Below are positions 9,481-19,916 of a stretch of 64,000 nt of DNA, piece by piece (position 1 is the stretch's first letter; each line of letters begins with the position of its first letter). The notes beneath the pieces are model-generated. The model was not told where the DNA came from and ran no database searches. It worked only from the letters and a program-made list of their open reading frames with translations. The stretch is taken from contig NZ_CP093301.1 in the NCBI RefSeq assembly GCF_024362785.1, positions 4,278,001 to 4,342,000 of the forward strand, given 5' to 3'. The DNA comes from Evansella sp. LMS18 (lineage in GTDB: Bacteria > Bacillota > Bacilli > Bacillales > Salisediminibacteriaceae). Both the position numbers and the translations under genes were made by a program.

Positions 9481-9483
9481 CCG

Positions 9484-9570
9484 TGATAAGAAGATAAGTT
9501 ACCCAGTTTGAGTACGTACTCATTTTGGGAACTTATCTTTTTTCATAGATATATAATATGGCTACTTGTT
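9484..9570 (+). repeat. Dispersed repeat family A (GATAAG hairpin element), copy 1
   Basis: Contains AAGATAAGTT...AACTTATCTT as a long hairpin with a T-run, followed by AATATGGCTACTTG. Four further copies in the same orientation lie near 26703, 41955, 60341 and 61562. The hairpin could work as a terminator for the HAD gene. Confidence 0.75.
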
Positions 9571-9748
9571 CAGTGCTGCATTTTTGCTTTTAGGAAGCAG
9601 AAGGAGAATTTCCTGATTCGTCTGCTATAATAGATGGAAGATACTAGAGGAAAGTGTGTATGAAGAGCCAGATTCAGTTAAACAGAATACTCTATTTAGA
9701 AAAGAAAACAGTAAATTAAGTGGAATATCGTTTAATTATGGGGGATTT

Positions 9749-10462
9749 ATGAAAAAAATAATTAAAATTTGCAGCATAACCATCATAATACTGATTGCTG
9801 TAAGTTATTTATTAAATGAATTATCTCAATCAAGAACGTTCCAATTCTTTGGTGGTTTAGTTACCAGTGTAGAAACAGACGAGAAAGTTGTAGCTTTAAC
9901 GTTTGACGATGGGCCTGGGGTAAATACACATGAAATATTAGATATATTAAGAAAACATGATGTGAAAGGCACTTTCTACTTAACAGGATATGAGATTGAA
10001 AAATATTTAGATGATGCGAGTAAAATAGTGGATGAAGGACACGAAATTGGTAACCATTCTTATTCTCATCAAAGAATGGTTTTTAAATCTCCATCTTTCA
10101 TTAAAGAGGAAATAGAGAGAACGGATGAATTAATAAGGCAAATCGGTTATGAGGGAGAAATCACTTTCCGTCCGCCTTATGGAAGAAGGTTAGTTTTGCT
10201 GCCGTATTATCTATCCATGCAAGACAGGGATACGATTTTTATGAATCTAGAGCCTGAATCTTATCCTGAAGTTGCTGATGATGCTGATGAAATCGTAAAC
10301 CATGTAGCAGAAAAAATAAAACCTGGTTCAATCATTTTGTTGCATGTCATGTATGAAAGCAGAAGAGAATCTCTCAATTCAGTAGAAGGTGTTATTACTA
10401 CTTTAAAAGAGGAAGGGTATACATTTGTAACAATTTCAGAACTCTTAGAATATGGACTTTAA
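9749..10462 (+). CDS. Polysaccharide deacetylase family protein, membrane-anchored
   Basis: 237-residue NodB-homology protein with an N-terminal membrane anchor or signal (about residues 5-22), so it acts outside the membrane. Deacetylase motifs are TFDDGP, HEIGNHSYSH with the metal-binding HxxxH, RPPYGRR, and ILLHVM near the C-terminus. Such enzymes remove acetyl groups from chitin-like or peptidoglycan glycans. The ATG at 9749 is preferred because it immediately precedes the hydrophobic anchor. The frame stays open upstream to 9656, adding 31 hydrophilic residues without a good ribosome binding site. It stands alone, with a terminator after it. Confidence 0.85.
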   Translation: MKKIIKICSITIIILIAVSYLLNELSQSRTFQFFGGLVTSVETDEKVVALTFDDGPGVNTHEILDILRKHDVKGTFYLTGYEIEKYLDDASKIVDEGHEIGNHSYSHQRMVFKSPSFIKEEIERTDELIRQIGYEGEITFRPPYGRRLVLLPYYLSMQDRDTIFMNLEPESYPEVADDADEIVNHVAEKIKPGSIILLHVMYESRRESLNSVEGVITTLKEEGYTFVTISELLEYGL

Positions 10463-10490
10463 GAAAGATTTTAACTTCTTGTAGTGAATG

Positions 10491-10522
10491 CGTTCCTGTC
10501 ATGAAAAGGAACGTTTTTCTTT
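10491..10522 (+). terminator. Terminator after the polysaccharide deacetylase gene
   Basis: CGTTCCT/AGGAACG stem with a 9-nt loop, followed by TTTTTCTTTTTT. Confidence 0.75.
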
Positions 10523-10614
10523 TTTCAGATGAAAAGAATTCAATGATAAGGTTTTAAACACTTTGCTTTGACTAACAGCGGCAATGATTGATTGATTATA
10601 TACTTTCTCAAAAT

Positions 10615-10648
10615 AGCATTGATCTAAAGAAGGATTAATGCTTTTTTT
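10615..10648 (+). terminator. Terminator-like hairpin in the ilvD upstream region
   Basis: AGCATTGATC/GATTAATGCT stem, 8-nt loop and seven T residues, 134 bp before ilvD. I see no T-box motif and no obvious leader peptide, so I cannot say whether it attenuates ilvD or is a second terminator for the upstream gene. The rest of 10523-10781 shows nothing I can name. Confidence 0.65.
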
Positions 10649-10781
10649 GTTGAAGTATGTTGTATGATGAATTAATATTCTTAATTTTTGAATAAAATCT
10701 TACAAAACTTCAGTATCTTTTCAAGTTGAGGGGTTGTTTTTTCGTTTTTAAAATTATAAAGATGAAGGAGAATGTGTTCAA

Positions 10782-12452
10782 ATGAGTAAAAATATTTCAA
10801 AAAGCCGTAGTTCCGTTTTTAACGATATTAACCGTGCCCCAAATCGTGCAATGATCAGGGCAATGGGGATTAATGATGAGGACTTTAATAAACCCTTTGT
10901 AGGAATTGCTAGCACATGGAGTGAAGTTACACCGTGTAACATGCATATTGATAAGTTAGCTCTAAAGACAAAGGAAGGAACTTTAGAGAATGGGGGAACT
11001 CCTTTTATTTTCAATACGATTACAGTATCAGATGGTATCTCTATGGGAACTGAAGGGATGCGTTATTCATTACCGAGTCGGGAAGTCATAGCGGATTCTA
11101 TTGAAACAGTAATCGGTGCTCAAAATTATGACGGTGTTGTAGCTATTGGTGGATGCGATAAAAATATGCCAGGATGTATGATTGCGATAGGACGTTTAAA
11201 TTTGCCGTCTGTATTTGTGTATGGGGGAACAATTCGACCCGGAAAAGCAGATGGGAAAGACATAGATATTGTTTCTGCGTTTGAGGCAGTCGGAAAATAC
11301 AATAATGGAGATATAGACCGTGATGAACTACATAAAATTGAGTGTCAGGCCTGTCCGGGAGCTGGGTCATGTGGCGGGATGTATACAGCAAATACAATGG
11401 CCTCGGCCATCGAAGCAATGGGAATGAGTCTGCCAGGAAGTTCTTCCAATCCAGCTGAAACGAAAGAAAAATTAACAGATTGTGCAGAAGCAGGCAAAGC
11501 AGTGATGAATTTACTGGATAAAGGGATTACTCCAAAGGATATTATGACTAAACAAGCGTTTGAGAATGCAATCACAGTTGTAATGGCTCTTGGTGGATCT
11601 ACTAACGCAGTACTCCATTTACTTGCTATTGCTCATACAGTTGATGTTGACCTTGACTTAGATGATTTTGAGCGGATCAGAGAGCGTGTGCCGCATATTG
11701 CAGATCTTAAACCAAGCGGGCGATATGTTATGGAAGACTTGTCAGAAATTGGAGGCGTGCCGGGAGTAATGAAATTACTTCTTGAAAAGGGGCTTCTTCA
11801 CGGTGATTGTATGACAGTTACTGGGAAAACACTCGAACAAAATCTTGCGGAAGTGGAACCATTAAGAGAAGGTCAGGAAATTATCTCTTTTGAAAATCCT
11901 AAGCGCAAAACAGGGCCTTTAGTTATTTTGAAAGGAAACTTGGCACCTGAGGGAGCTTTAGCAAAAATGTCCGGATTAAAAATAAAAGAAATAACCGGCC
12001 CTGCTCGTGTGTTTAATACAGAAGCAGATGCTACTGAAGCTGTGTTAAACAATGAGATTAATTCAGGAGATATTATAGTGATCCGCTATGTAGGTCCTAA
12101 GGGTGGCCCAGGGATGGCTGAAATGCTGTCTATTACTGCCATCGTAGTCGGAAAAGGTTTAGGCGAAAAGGTCGGTTTAATAACTGATGGTAGATTTTCA
12201 GGAGGTACACATGGATTAGTCGTTGGTCATATTTCTCCTGAAGCACAGGTCGGTGGACCAATAGCATTAATTAAAGAAGGAGATATGATAACGATCAATA
12301 GTGAGACTCAGGAACTCCAGGTCGATATTTCACCAGAAGAATTTGAGGTAAGAGCAAAGGAATGGTCTGCTCCACAACAAAATTTAAAAGGGTATCTTTC
12401 TAAATACGCACGTTTAGTTTCCTCGGCATCGAAAGGGGCAATAACTGATTAG
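10782..12452 (+). CDS. ilvD: Dihydroxy-acid dehydratase
   Basis: 556-residue IlvD. It dehydrates 2,3-dihydroxy-isovalerate and its methyl homologue to the keto acids of valine, isoleucine and leucine synthesis. Iron-sulfur ligand motifs are CDKNMPGC and [19 protein letters not shown], and the C-terminal half has GRFSGGTHG. Length and full-span conservation fit a functional enzyme. No other ilv or leu biosynthetic gene is adjacent. The ATG at 10782 follows GAAGGAG at a slightly long spacing of about 12 nt. Two hairpins follow the gene. Confidence 0.95.
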   Translation: MSKNISKSRSSVFNDINRAPNRAMIRAMGINDEDFNKPFVGIASTWSEVTPCNMHIDKLALKTKEGTLENGGTPFIFNTITVSDGISMGTEGMRYSLPSREVIADSIETVIGAQNYDGVVAIGGCDKNMPGCMIAIGRLNLPSVFVYGGTIRPGKADGKDIDIVSAFEAVGKYNNGDIDRDELHKIECQACPGAGSCGGMYTANTMASAIEAMGMSLPGSSSNPAETKEKLTDCAEAGKAVMNLLDKGITPKDIMTKQAFENAITVVMALGGSTNAVLHLLAIAHTVDVDLDLDDFERIRERVPHIADLKPSGRYVMEDLSEIGGVPGVMKLLLEKGLLHGDCMTVTGKTLEQNLAEVEPLREGQEIISFENPKRKTGPLVILKGNLAPEGALAKMSGLKIKEITGPARVFNTEADATEAVLNNEINSGDIIVIRYVGPKGGPGMAEMLSITAIVVGKGLGEKVGLITDGRFSGGTHGLVVGHISPEAQVGGPIALIKEGDMITINSETQELQVDISPEEFEVRAKEWSAPQQNLKGYLSKYARLVSSASKGAITD

Positions 12453-12550
12453 CACATTATCCACAGTATATAAATAGCATAATGTGGAGCAACAACCTTT
12501 TAACAGGAGAAAAATAAAATGATAAGTAAGAGAAAGAAACAATAAAAAAA

Positions 12551-12620
12551 GCCTTTGCGCTCTGGCCAGTAACAAAGGCTTCATGCAGAAAAAACCACCC
12601 GTTATTTACGGGTGGTTTTG
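12551..12620 (+). terminator. Two successive hairpins after ilvD
   Basis: The first is GCCTTTG/CAAAGGC (12551-12579), preceded by an A-run, so it would serve as a terminator on the minus strand. The second is AAACCACCCGT/ACGGGTGGTTTT (12592-12619), ending in T residues. Together they separate ilvD from helD. The remaining 12621-12870 shows no clear gene. Confidence 0.65.
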
Positions 12621-12875
12621 GTTATTATAAAAGAGGTTTTAGACATCACTGATAAAACCGTGAAGCAATTATTAAAAGAACTAGAATAATCGTGGATCTT
12701 TTAATCCTATAATCCCACATAAATATATTGAAAAGAGTGGGGTTGTATGGTAAATTATATAAGTATGTGTTTGCATGTATGGATTTAAGCATACTTTTCC
12801 TACTATAACTATACATTACTATCGGTGTGTTAGTCAACCCTTTTTATCAATTTTTTTTTACGAGGAGTGCTTGCC

Positions 12876-15212
12876 TTGAATTTTGAACTTCAGCAGGAGC
12901 AAAAGCGAGTAGAAAGTGTAATGAAAACAATCACGGATGAAATCAACAGATTGGAAGAGGAAACTTCCAGGCGTAAGAATGAAGTGATACAAATCCGCAA
13001 GCACTTTTGGGATGAAGTCAAAGTGAATACGGATACCTTTGATGATTACCTTGAGACCGTTATCGGCTTGCGGCAAGAAGCTCAAGCTCTGTCTGTTAGC
13101 CAAAGTACTCATAGACATGCTTCAAAACGCTTATCAACACTAAGGCGAATGGAGGAGATTCCTTATTTTGGCCGGATCGACTTTGTCGAAGAAGGGGATT
13201 TAACTGAGGATCAATTCTATATTGGCCTTTCCTCGCTTAAGGATCATAATGGAGAAAATTTCCTGGTCTACGACTGGAGGGCTCCGGTCTCGAGTGTCTA
13301 CTACGATTATCAGCCTGGTCCGGCTAAGTATGAAACACCTGGTGGTACAATCGAAGGCAAATTGGAGAAAAAATGGCAATATCTTATCCGCGAGGGCGTT
13401 CTTCAATCGATGTTCGATACGAGCCTCACCATTAGAGACGAGGTTTTACAGCAGGTTCTCGGTAAAGGTACTGACAAACAGATGCACAATATCGTAGCGA
13501 CCATTCAACAGGAGCAAAACCGGATTATTCGCCATGACCGCGGGAGGCTGCTGATTGTTCACGGTGCAGCAGGCAGTGGCAAGACATCAGCCGCCCTGCA
13601 ACGAATTGCTTATTTACTCTACAAATACCGAAATCGGCTGAATGCTGATCAAATCCTTCTTTTTTCGCCTAATTCAATGTTTAGCAGTTACGTGTCCAAT
13701 GTGCTGCCAGAACTTGGTGAAGAGAATATGCAACAGGTCACATTTCAGGAATACTTGAATCGTCGTCTGAGTAATGAGTTTCAAGTTGAAAATCCATATG
13801 AGCTATTGGAGTATGTTTTAACTAAGGCGAATACTCCTTCGTACAGATCAAGACTTGAAAGTACCCGTTTTAAAGCGTCTACCCGATTTTTTGATGCGAT
13901 TCAATTATATAGACAGTCACTGGAATTATCAGGAATGAGATTTAAGGACATTACCTTCAGTGGAAAACCAATTGTAACTGCTCAACAAATAACAGAATGG
14001 TTTTACAGTAATGATACTTCACTCCGCTTTCATAACAGACTTGAAAAATTGGTGGAATGGCTGCTTAAAGAAATAAAAGAGGTCCAAAGGGTCGAATGGA
14101 AAAAGGCGTGGGTACAGGAGGAAATCGAGCTCCTTAGCAACGAGGAATACCATAGGGCGCATCGTTACTTAGCAGAAAAACGAGGCTTTAAAAGGGAAGC
14201 GATTGCCGACTATGAGATGGAGCCAAAAGCACTTGCCCAATTGATTGTTCACCAAAAATTGAAGCCGTTAAAAAAACGAGTCCGAGCGTTTCGTTTCATT
14301 GATTTTAAGGCAATTTACAAGCAACTTTTTGCAGATCCTAAGCAAATCGAGCGTTGGATGGAAGGGGAAACACCGGTACAATGGACGGATATTTGCCAAG
14401 TGACGCTGAAAATGCTGGATGAAAATAAATTATTATATGAGGATGCAACTCCATTTTTACTTTTGAAAGAGCTGATACAAGGCTTTCAGAGCAACAGCTC
14501 AATCAAACAGATTGTTGTTGATGAGGCTCAGGATTATTCACCATTTCAATTTGAGTTTTTGAAACGATTGTTTCCGGCGGCAAGGATGACAGTACTTGGC
14601 GACTTTAATCAGGCGATATTCGCCCATGCCAGCGAAAGAGCTGATTTCAACACACTAACAAGCCTTTACGGAGCAGATGAAACGGAATTGATCAATATCA
14701 CACGAAGTTACCGTTCTACGAAACCGATTATTGAATTTACTCGAAGACTCGTTCCTAATGGAGATAAGATTGTTCCATTTGAACGAAAAGGTGAGAAACC
14801 TGTGCTGAAACAAGTGACAGATCACGCAGAACTGCACAGCTGCATTGCAGCCAAAGTTGCAGAATATCGAAGTCTTGGACTAAATAGCATTGCAATCATA
14901 TGCAAATCTGCTGAGGAAAGTGCACGTGCATATGAATCCCTGACTGGTATTGATGAGATTAAACTTTTAAAGAGCAGCTCGATTGAATATGAGCAAGGAG
15001 TTGTTGTAGTGCCATCGTATTTGTCCAAGGGAATTGAATTCGATGCCGTCATCATTTATGATGCATCAGTGCATGTATACAGTGATGAGAGTCTGCGCAG
15101 AGTTTTCTACACTGCCTGCACAAGAGCGATGCATTATTTGCTGCTTTACAGCGTAGGTGAACCTAGCCCGTTAATACAAAATGTCTTACGAGAAGGTTTC
15201 ATCCAAGCTTGA
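12876..15212 (+). CDS. helD: RNA polymerase recycling motor HelD (UvrD/Rep-like helicase)
   Basis: 778-residue superfamily 1 ATPase of the HelD family, which binds RNA polymerase and helps release stalled complexes. It has an N-terminal coiled-coil arm (about residues 1-95), Walker A GAAGSGKTSAA near residue 230, the DEAQD motif II near 548, GDFNQAI, SYRSTKPI, and YLSKGIEFDAV with TACTRAM at the C-terminus. The TTG at 12876 is chosen because GAGGAG lies 8 nt upstream. An in-frame GTG at 12867 overlaps that ribosome binding site. Length and motif order match the Bacillus protein. It is a single gene. Confidence 0.9.
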   Translation: MNFELQQEQKRVESVMKTITDEINRLEEETSRRKNEVIQIRKHFWDEVKVNTDTFDDYLETVIGLRQEAQALSVSQSTHRHASKRLSTLRRMEEIPYFGRIDFVEEGDLTEDQFYIGLSSLKDHNGENFLVYDWRAPVSSVYYDYQPGPAKYETPGGTIEGKLEKKWQYLIREGVLQSMFDTSLTIRDEVLQQVLGKGTDKQMHNIVATIQQEQNRIIRHDRGRLLIVHGAAGSGKTSAALQRIAYLLYKYRNRLNADQILLFSPNSMFSSYVSNVLPELGEENMQQVTFQEYLNRRLSNEFQVENPYELLEYVLTKANTPSYRSRLESTRFKASTRFFDAIQLYRQSLELSGMRFKDITFSGKPIVTAQQITEWFYSNDTSLRFHNRLEKLVEWLLKEIKEVQRVEWKKAWVQEEIELLSNEEYHRAHRYLAEKRGFKREAIADYEMEPKALAQLIVHQKLKPLKKRVRAFRFIDFKAIYKQLFADPKQIERWMEGETPVQWTDICQVTLKMLDENKLLYEDATPFLLLKELIQGFQSNSSIKQIVVDEAQDYSPFQFEFLKRLFPAARMTVLGDFNQAIFAHASERADFNTLTSLYGADETELINITRSYRSTKPIIEFTRRLVPNGDKIVPFERKGEKPVLKQVTDHAELHSCIAAKVAEYRSLGLNSIAIICKSAEESARAYESLTGIDEIKLLKSSSIEYEQGVVVVPSYLSKGIEFDAVIIYDASVHVYSDESLRRVFYTACTRAMHYLLLYSVGEPSPLIQNVLREGFIQA

Positions 15213-15346
15213 CTTAAATGGATGGTTAATATAATTGTCCAGAGTCGGCTAATCTGTTACTTTATAGTCGTTAAGGTCGACAATTCTGGTTGCATAAGCT
15301 GGCCCGGATAACAGTGTGTTTTCGGTAAAATGGGTAGGCAGACCAG

Positions 15347-16110
15347 AATGATGGAGGATTGGCGAGTTAGTCAACATGTCCCCAAGGTTCCTGGAACCAT
15401 CGTTCCTGGAACCAAAGTGCCAGGTTAAATGAGCGAGTAAACGGGAGAATGAAGGAGGATTGGCGAGCTAGTCAACATGTCCCCGAGGTTCCTGGAACCA
15501 GCGTTCCTGGAACCAAAGTGCCAGGTTGAACGAGTGAGCGTACGGGAGAATAATGGAGAATTAGCGAGTTAGTCAACATGTCCCCAAGGTTCCTGGAACC
15601 ATCGTTCCTGGAACCAAAGTGCCAGGTTAAATGAGCGAGTAAACGGGAATGAAGGAGGATTGGCGAGTTAGTCAACATGTCCCCAAGGTTCCTGGAACCA
15701 TCGTTCCTGAAACCAAAGTGCCAGGTTGAACGAGTGAGCGTACGGGAGAATGAAGGAGGATTGGTGAGCTAGTCAACATGTCCCCAAGGTTCCTGGAACC
15801 GGCGTTCCTGGAACCAAAGTGCCAGGTTAAATGAGTGAGTAAACGGGAGAATGAAGGAGGATTGGCGAGTTAGTCAACATGTCCCCAAGGTTCCTGGAAC
15901 CAGCGTTCCTGGAACCAAAGTGCCAGGTTGAACGAGTGAGCGTACGGGAGAATGATGGAGGATTGGTAAGCTAGTCAACATGTCCCCAAGGTTCCTGGAA
16001 CCGGCGTTCCTGGAACCAAAGTGCCAGGTTAAATGAGCGAGTAAACGGGAGAATGATGGAGGATTGGTGAGCTAGTCAACATGTCTCCGAGGTTCCTGGA
16101 ACCAGCGTTC
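15347..16110. repeat. Tandem array of eight 101-bp repeats with A/B alternation
   Basis: The phrase TCAACATGTC recurs at 15371, 15472, 15573, 15672, 15773, 15874, 15975 and 16076, a period of 101 bp (once 99). Each unit holds the near-palindromes GGTTCCTGGAACC and GTTCCTGGAAC, then AAAGTGCCAGGTT. The following segment alternates between TAAATGAGCGAGTAAACGGG (units 1, 3, 5, 7) and TGAACGAGTGAGCGTACGGG (units 2, 4, 6), so the real period is about 202 bp. The eighth unit is cut off where a xylanase remnant begins. No reading frame runs through it convincingly. Confidence 0.95.
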
Positions 16111-16325
16111 TAATACTTCTTCTAATTTTTCGCGCCCACAATATCCTTGATGCTGGTGTGTCTGAACACCGATTGCATCCATCTGAACACCTGCGTTCAG
16201 ACAGCCGTCAATCAAAATTTCATAGTTAGCGGATGTATTGAAGTCATTCAAAAAGGAGAGTGGCACCAGCATTTGATTCCTGTGCCCTAGTGAACATTTC
16301 ATTAATATCTGTTAAGTATTTGGGC
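16107..16325 (-). pseudogene. Remnant of a GH10 endo-xylanase, middle part
   Basis: Minus-strand reading gives NDFNTSANYEILIDGC, then AGVQMDAIGVQTHQHQGY and GREKLEEVLER, which is the central part of GH10 xylanases. The frame upstream of NDF is shifted: the preceding homologous residues (YLTDINEMFTRAQ, then ESNAGATLLF) are found in another frame, joined at a CTTTTTG run. The fragment is broken on its C-terminal side by the 101-bp repeat array and lacks the N-terminal half. It is not functional. A second fragment with the C-terminal part lies at 19917-20285. Confidence 0.8.
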
Positions 16326-16356
16326 GAATATATAAAGAGCAAAGGGGGTAAATGAC

Positions 16357-16800
16357 TTGAGTAATTATGAAGAAAGAACAGATTTACCTGCGAATTTTGA
16401 TGAGCTGAAAAAGTCCATCAACAGAACAGCAAATTGGCGGGAACGACTGGATGCGGTAGAAGAGTTAGGGAACTGGAAAGCAAGAGAGACGATTGAACTG
16501 TTGAAATATAGTATGGCAGGTGATTCTGTCTTTAAAGTTCGGGAAGCTGCATACCGTCAGCTTCTGGCCTTAGGAGAAAATGTATCGAAGCCGGAACCTA
16601 AGGAAGAAGATGCCGTTAAAAATACAAAAAAGATTCTTGTACGCATAAAAAAGAGCCTTCCTAAGGATCACTCTTATGAAGAATTTAAAGAAAAACTGAA
16701 AAAGATGAGAATTGATGTGTATGATACTTATGAAGGAAATAAAGGTGCGGAATTTGATAAGTGGCTTGAGCAGTTGTGGTCTGAATTAAGGACAAGGTAG
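16357..16800 (+). CDS. HEAT-repeat domain protein
   Basis: 147-residue soluble protein. Residues about 20-75 look like HEAT repeats ([20 protein letters not shown], then [13 protein letters not shown]), usually a protein-binding helical scaffold. The C-terminal half is lysine-rich and helical. The TTG at 16357 is chosen because AAAGGGGGT lies 8 nt upstream; an ATG five bases earlier is out of frame and stops at once. It precedes the RNA helicase gene by 79 bp and may be co-transcribed with it. I do not recognise a specific function. Confidence 0.65.
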   Translation: MSNYEERTDLPANFDELKKSINRTANWRERLDAVEELGNWKARETIELLKYSMAGDSVFKVREAAYRQLLALGENVSKPEPKEEDAVKNTKKILVRIKKSLPKDHSYEEFKEKLKKMRIDVYDTYEGNKGAEFDKWLEQLWSELRTR

Positions 16801-16879
16801 TCTAAAGACTCCACCTGGAGAGCAAGTTTCTGAAGCAAAAGCCAACATTAACAATCACTATAAAAAATGGGGTTACGGT

Positions 16880-18325
16880 ATGAGTGAACAAAGTTTTGAT
16901 AAGTATCAGTTAAGTGAGGAAATCAATCGGGCACTTTCATTAATGAAATATGAAAAGCCCACAGAGGTTCAAGAGAAAGTCATCCCTTTAGCCATAAATA
17001 AGGAAGATCTGGTAGTCAAATCTCAAACGGGCAGCGGAAAGACGGCAGCATTTGGCATCCCTATATGTGAAATGATGGATTGGGAGGAAAGAAAACCTCA
17101 GGCGTTAATACTTACACCAACGAGGGAACTTGCCGCCCAGGTTAGTGAGGATATCGCTAATATTGGGAGATTTAAGCGGATTAAAACTACTGCTGTTTAT
17201 GGAAAAGAGCCATTCGCGAAACAAAAAGAGGAAATGAAACAAAGGAATCATGTTGTAGTTGGGACACCTGGCCGGGTACTGGACCATATTGAAAGAGAAA
17301 CATTAGCATTGGAGAAAATAAAGTACCTCGTTATTGATGAAGCAGATGAGATGCTGAATATGGGATTTATCAACGATATGGAAGCGATTATTAAGGCACT
17401 TCCTGCTGGCAGGGTGACGATGGTGTTTTCCGCGACGCTGCCAAAAGATGTGGAAAATCTCTGTCATAAATATATGGAAAGTCCCCAGCATATTGAGATA
17501 GCGTCTTCAGGGAAAACTACCGCTTCGATTGAACATCATTTGATTAAGGTTAACCCAAAAGAAAAGTTAACACTCCTTAATGATTTAAGCGTAGTGGAGA
17601 ATCCGGACAGCTGTATTGTTTTCTGCAATACGAAAGAGAATGTGGATGCGGTGTTTTCCGAACTGGAGAGTGCTAATTACTCTTGTGAAAAACTTCATGG
17701 CGGATTAGAGCAGGAAGACCGTTTTTCCGTAATGGATGGTTTTAAGAGGGGAAATTTCCGATATCTTATAGCGACGGATGTTGCTGCCAGGGGAATTGAT
17801 GTGGACAATGTATCGTTAGTCATCAACTATGACGTACCCATGGAAAGAGAAGGCTATGTTCACCGGACAGGAAGAACGGGCCGATCCGGTAACAAAGGAA
17901 AAGCGATTACGCTGGCAACACCGAACGATGGAAAATACCTTAAAGGGATCGAAAAGTACATTGGTTTTTCTATACCAGTCATGGAGGCACCACTTAAAGA
18001 GGATGTTTCCAAAGGAAAAGCTGCTTTTGAGGAAAAAATGAGCGGCCGTCGAGTCGTCAGAAATAATAAAACAGCAAGGGTAAATAAAGATATTATGAAG
18101 CTTCATTTTAGTGGCGGGAAAAAGAAGAAGCTTCGGCCAGTTGATTTTGTTGGAACGATTGCTAATATTGAAGGGGTGACTGCAGAGGATATTGGGATTA
18201 TCACTATCCAGGATGCGTTAACCTACGTTGATATTCATAATGGAAAAGGTTCGTTAGTGTTAGAAGCAATGCAAAATACAACGGTCAAAGGTAAAAAACT
18301 GAAGGTTAGTGCAGCCAGAAAATAG
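16880..18325 (+). CDS. dbpA: DEAD-box ATP-dependent RNA helicase DbpA/YxiN
   Basis: 481-residue DEAD-box helicase. Motifs are the Q motif ([10 protein letters not shown]), [29 protein letters not shown] in [23 protein letters not shown] and [10 protein letters not shown]. The C-terminal about 75 residues ([20 protein letters not shown]) match the DbpA RNA-binding domain that recognises hairpin 92 of 23S rRNA, so a role in large-subunit assembly is expected. Length matches B. subtilis YxiN. The ATG follows a weak GGGG ribosome binding site. Upstream is the HEAT-repeat gene. Confidence 0.93.
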   Translation: MSEQSFDKYQLSEEINRALSLMKYEKPTEVQEKVIPLAINKEDLVVKSQTGSGKTAAFGIPICEMMDWEERKPQALILTPTRELAAQVSEDIANIGRFKRIKTTAVYGKEPFAKQKEEMKQRNHVVVGTPGRVLDHIERETLALEKIKYLVIDEADEMLNMGFINDMEAIIKALPAGRVTMVFSATLPKDVENLCHKYMESPQHIEIASSGKTTASIEHHLIKVNPKEKLTLLNDLSVVENPDSCIVFCNTKENVDAVFSELESANYSCEKLHGGLEQEDRFSVMDGFKRGNFRYLIATDVAARGIDVDNVSLVINYDVPMEREGYVHRTGRTGRSGNKGKAITLATPNDGKYLKGIEKYIGFSIPVMEAPLKEDVSKGKAAFEEKMSGRRVVRNNKTARVNKDIMKLHFSGGKKKKLRPVDFVGTIANIEGVTAEDIGIITIQDALTYVDIHNGKGSLVLEAMQNTTVKGKKLKVSAARK

Positions 18326-18548
18326 TTGAAACAAATGGGGAATTGCTGTAAAGGTTAAAGATTATAGTGAATGAGCTCGACTTATTTTTAAATAAATTTG
18401 ACTTTATGAATACTAACTGTTATTCTAAAGAAGAATTATTTTTGTTCGTGTCTTTAAGGAAAGAATTAGTATATATGCTTTTCTCCTTTGAAAACTGAGC
18501 AATAATAGTATTAAAAAGTGGAAAAGATCCACACAGGAGGAAACAAAC

Positions 18549-18749
18549 ATGCAACAAGGTACAGTAAAATGGTTTAACGCAGATAAGGGATTTGGATTCA
18601 TCGAGGTTGAAGGTGGAGACGATGTATTCGTACATTTCTCAGCTATTCAAGGCGAAGGATTCAAAACTTTAGAAGAAGGCCAAACAGTTACTTTTGACGT
18701 AGAGCAAGGTCAACGCGGACCACAAGCTACTAACGTAAACAAGGCATAA
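18549..18749 (+). CDS. Cold-shock protein, CspA family
   Basis: 66-residue single cold-shock domain that binds single-stranded RNA and DNA. RNP1 KGFGFIEV and RNP2 VFVHFSAI are both intact. It begins [14 protein letters not shown] and ends [10 protein letters not shown], as Bacillus Csp proteins do. The ribosome binding site is strong (CACAGGAGGAAACAAAC). The untranslated region upstream is long and AT-rich, as is common for csp genes. A tight terminator follows seven bases after the stop. Which csp paralogue it is cannot be told from sequence alone. Confidence 0.95.
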   Translation: MQQGTVKWFNADKGFGFIEVEGGDDVFVHFSAIQGEGFKTLEEGQTVTFDVEQGQRGPQATNVNKA

Positions 18750-18756
18750 TTATTAA

Positions 18757-18784
18757 AGGACTCTTTTATAGAGTCCTTTTTGTT
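18757..18784 (+). terminator. Terminator after the cold-shock gene
   Basis: AGGACTC/GAGTCCT stem with a 7-nt loop and a T-rich tail. Confidence 0.85.
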
Positions 18785-18870
18785 TTCTTATTGAGAATGT
18801 CCGCCGCAAGCTGAATCTTTAGAATATATGTATGAATTTAATATATAGATTAGACTTTGCATAAAAAAAG

Positions 18871-19046
18871 ACGAACATACTTTTCGATTGCAGCGGAAGA
18901 CGGCGACTCGTGCGGGAACAGCGCGAGCTGAAAATCCATTTTTGACGGCGTTTAGCCGTCAAAAATTAGTTGAAGCCGTGCCCGCAGAACGCGTCCGTCT
19001 GAAGCGTAAATCGAACACCAAAGTAACATTTTAAGATAATGTTCGT
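18871..19046 (+). repeat. Dispersed 176-bp repeat family C, copy 1
   Basis: Bounded by the terminal inverted repeats ACGAACAT and ATGTTCGT. Inside are an imperfect second pair (CGATTGCAGCGGAAGACGG facing CCGTCTGAAGCGTAAATCG) and a GACGGCGTTTAGCCGTC hairpin. A second copy, about 90 percent identical by eye, lies inverted at 30825-31000. It is GC-rich compared with its surroundings and noncoding. It looks like a MITE-type or structured-RNA repeat. The rest of 18785-19489 holds only weak hairpins (for example ATAGACC/GGTCTAT, 19137-19163). Confidence 0.85.
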
Positions 19047-19489
19047 ATTAATTATGAATATCTTGAATTATGAAATTGATTCATATGTATCAAAAAAGCT
19101 GACTAATTAATGCCGAACCCTGATTAAAACTTAAAAATAGACCAAAGGTAAGAAAAGGTCTATATTTTCGTAATTAATGGATTAGACATTTTAGCCAGCC
19201 TCAGAAACCAAAATATGATACAGGTGTTAAAATGGTTAGATAGAGCATACCATATTTTCGTCAAAAAACCTAATAAATTTTAAGTGACCCAATTTTGAAA
19301 AGCTATAGGCCCAAATGGGATCACCTTAAGCTTTAAGGCATTCTATTTTGATTAAAGTAATGAAATGGATACCATTCGGCGATGAATTACTTTACTAAGT
19401 TTTTTAATAATAAGGTTTACTTCAGTAAAATAATGTATATTATATTTGTTAAATATTTTTTTTAAAGACAAGAAAAGTAGGTGAACAAA

Positions 19490-19639
19490 ATGGGAAAATA
19501 CCAATTGGATGCTAAAAGTCAGGCTGCTGTAACAAAATTTCATGAAAAACAGAAACCTGCCCAATTTGATAAAAAGCAGAAACTTGAAAAATTACGTGCG
19601 GAGTATTTGAAAAAGAAACAAAAACAAACAGATAAATAA
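19490..19639 (+). CDS. Small lysine-rich hypothetical protein
   Basis: 49-residue protein, MGKYQLDAKSQAAVTKFHEK and onward, very rich in Lys and Gln, probably helical and possibly nucleic-acid binding. It has a plausible ribosome binding site (AAGTAGGTG) 7 nt before its ATG and a terminator right after it, so it is a believable small gene. I recall similar short lysine-rich proteins in Bacillus but cannot name a family. Confidence 0.6.
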   Translation: MGKYQLDAKSQAAVTKFHEKQKPAQFDKKQKLEKLRAEYLKKKQKQTDK

Positions 19640-19648
19640 GACGAACGA

Positions 19649-19684
19649 AAACATAGGAAGAATTAAATCTCCCTATGTTTTTCT
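19649..19684 (+). terminator. Terminator after the small lysine-rich gene
   Basis: ACATAGG...CCTATGT stem extended by AGA/TCT, followed by TTTTTCTTATT. The stretch 19685-19916 shows nothing else I can name. Confidence 0.7.
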
Positions 19685-19916
19685 TATTCGAAGTTCTTTT
19701 TTCAATTGATGATAGAGTTATTTTTCCCATGAATTCAGAGTCGGTGACAAAAAATCGGCATCAGATATTCATACCTTACTAAAGATTTCAGCAGCAGAAG
19801 CAATTGACTACCCGTTATTTTAATTTCACAGTAATCTCCTGCAGAAAACTCAAAATATTGTTAAGAAAAAATCTTGCAAGTTCCACTTTTACTATTTTTT
19901 GCTATGGCATTAATTC

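Noticed and set aside
12520-12546. An 8-residue open frame (MISKRKKQ) after ilvD with AGGAG upstream
   Set aside because: Too short to support, and it lies directly before the hairpins that end the ilvD transcript. It was considered as a leader peptide, but there is no attenuator logic or downstream gene.
12612-12689. A 25-codon frame ending in a helix-turn-helix-like stretch (DITDKTVKQLLKELE)
   Set aside because: It could be the last bit of a lost DNA-binding protein, but it overlaps the ilvD terminator and is too short to call.
15347-16110. The 101-bp array as a CRISPR
   Set aside because: Units are contiguous repeats with no unique spacers and no cas genes nearby.
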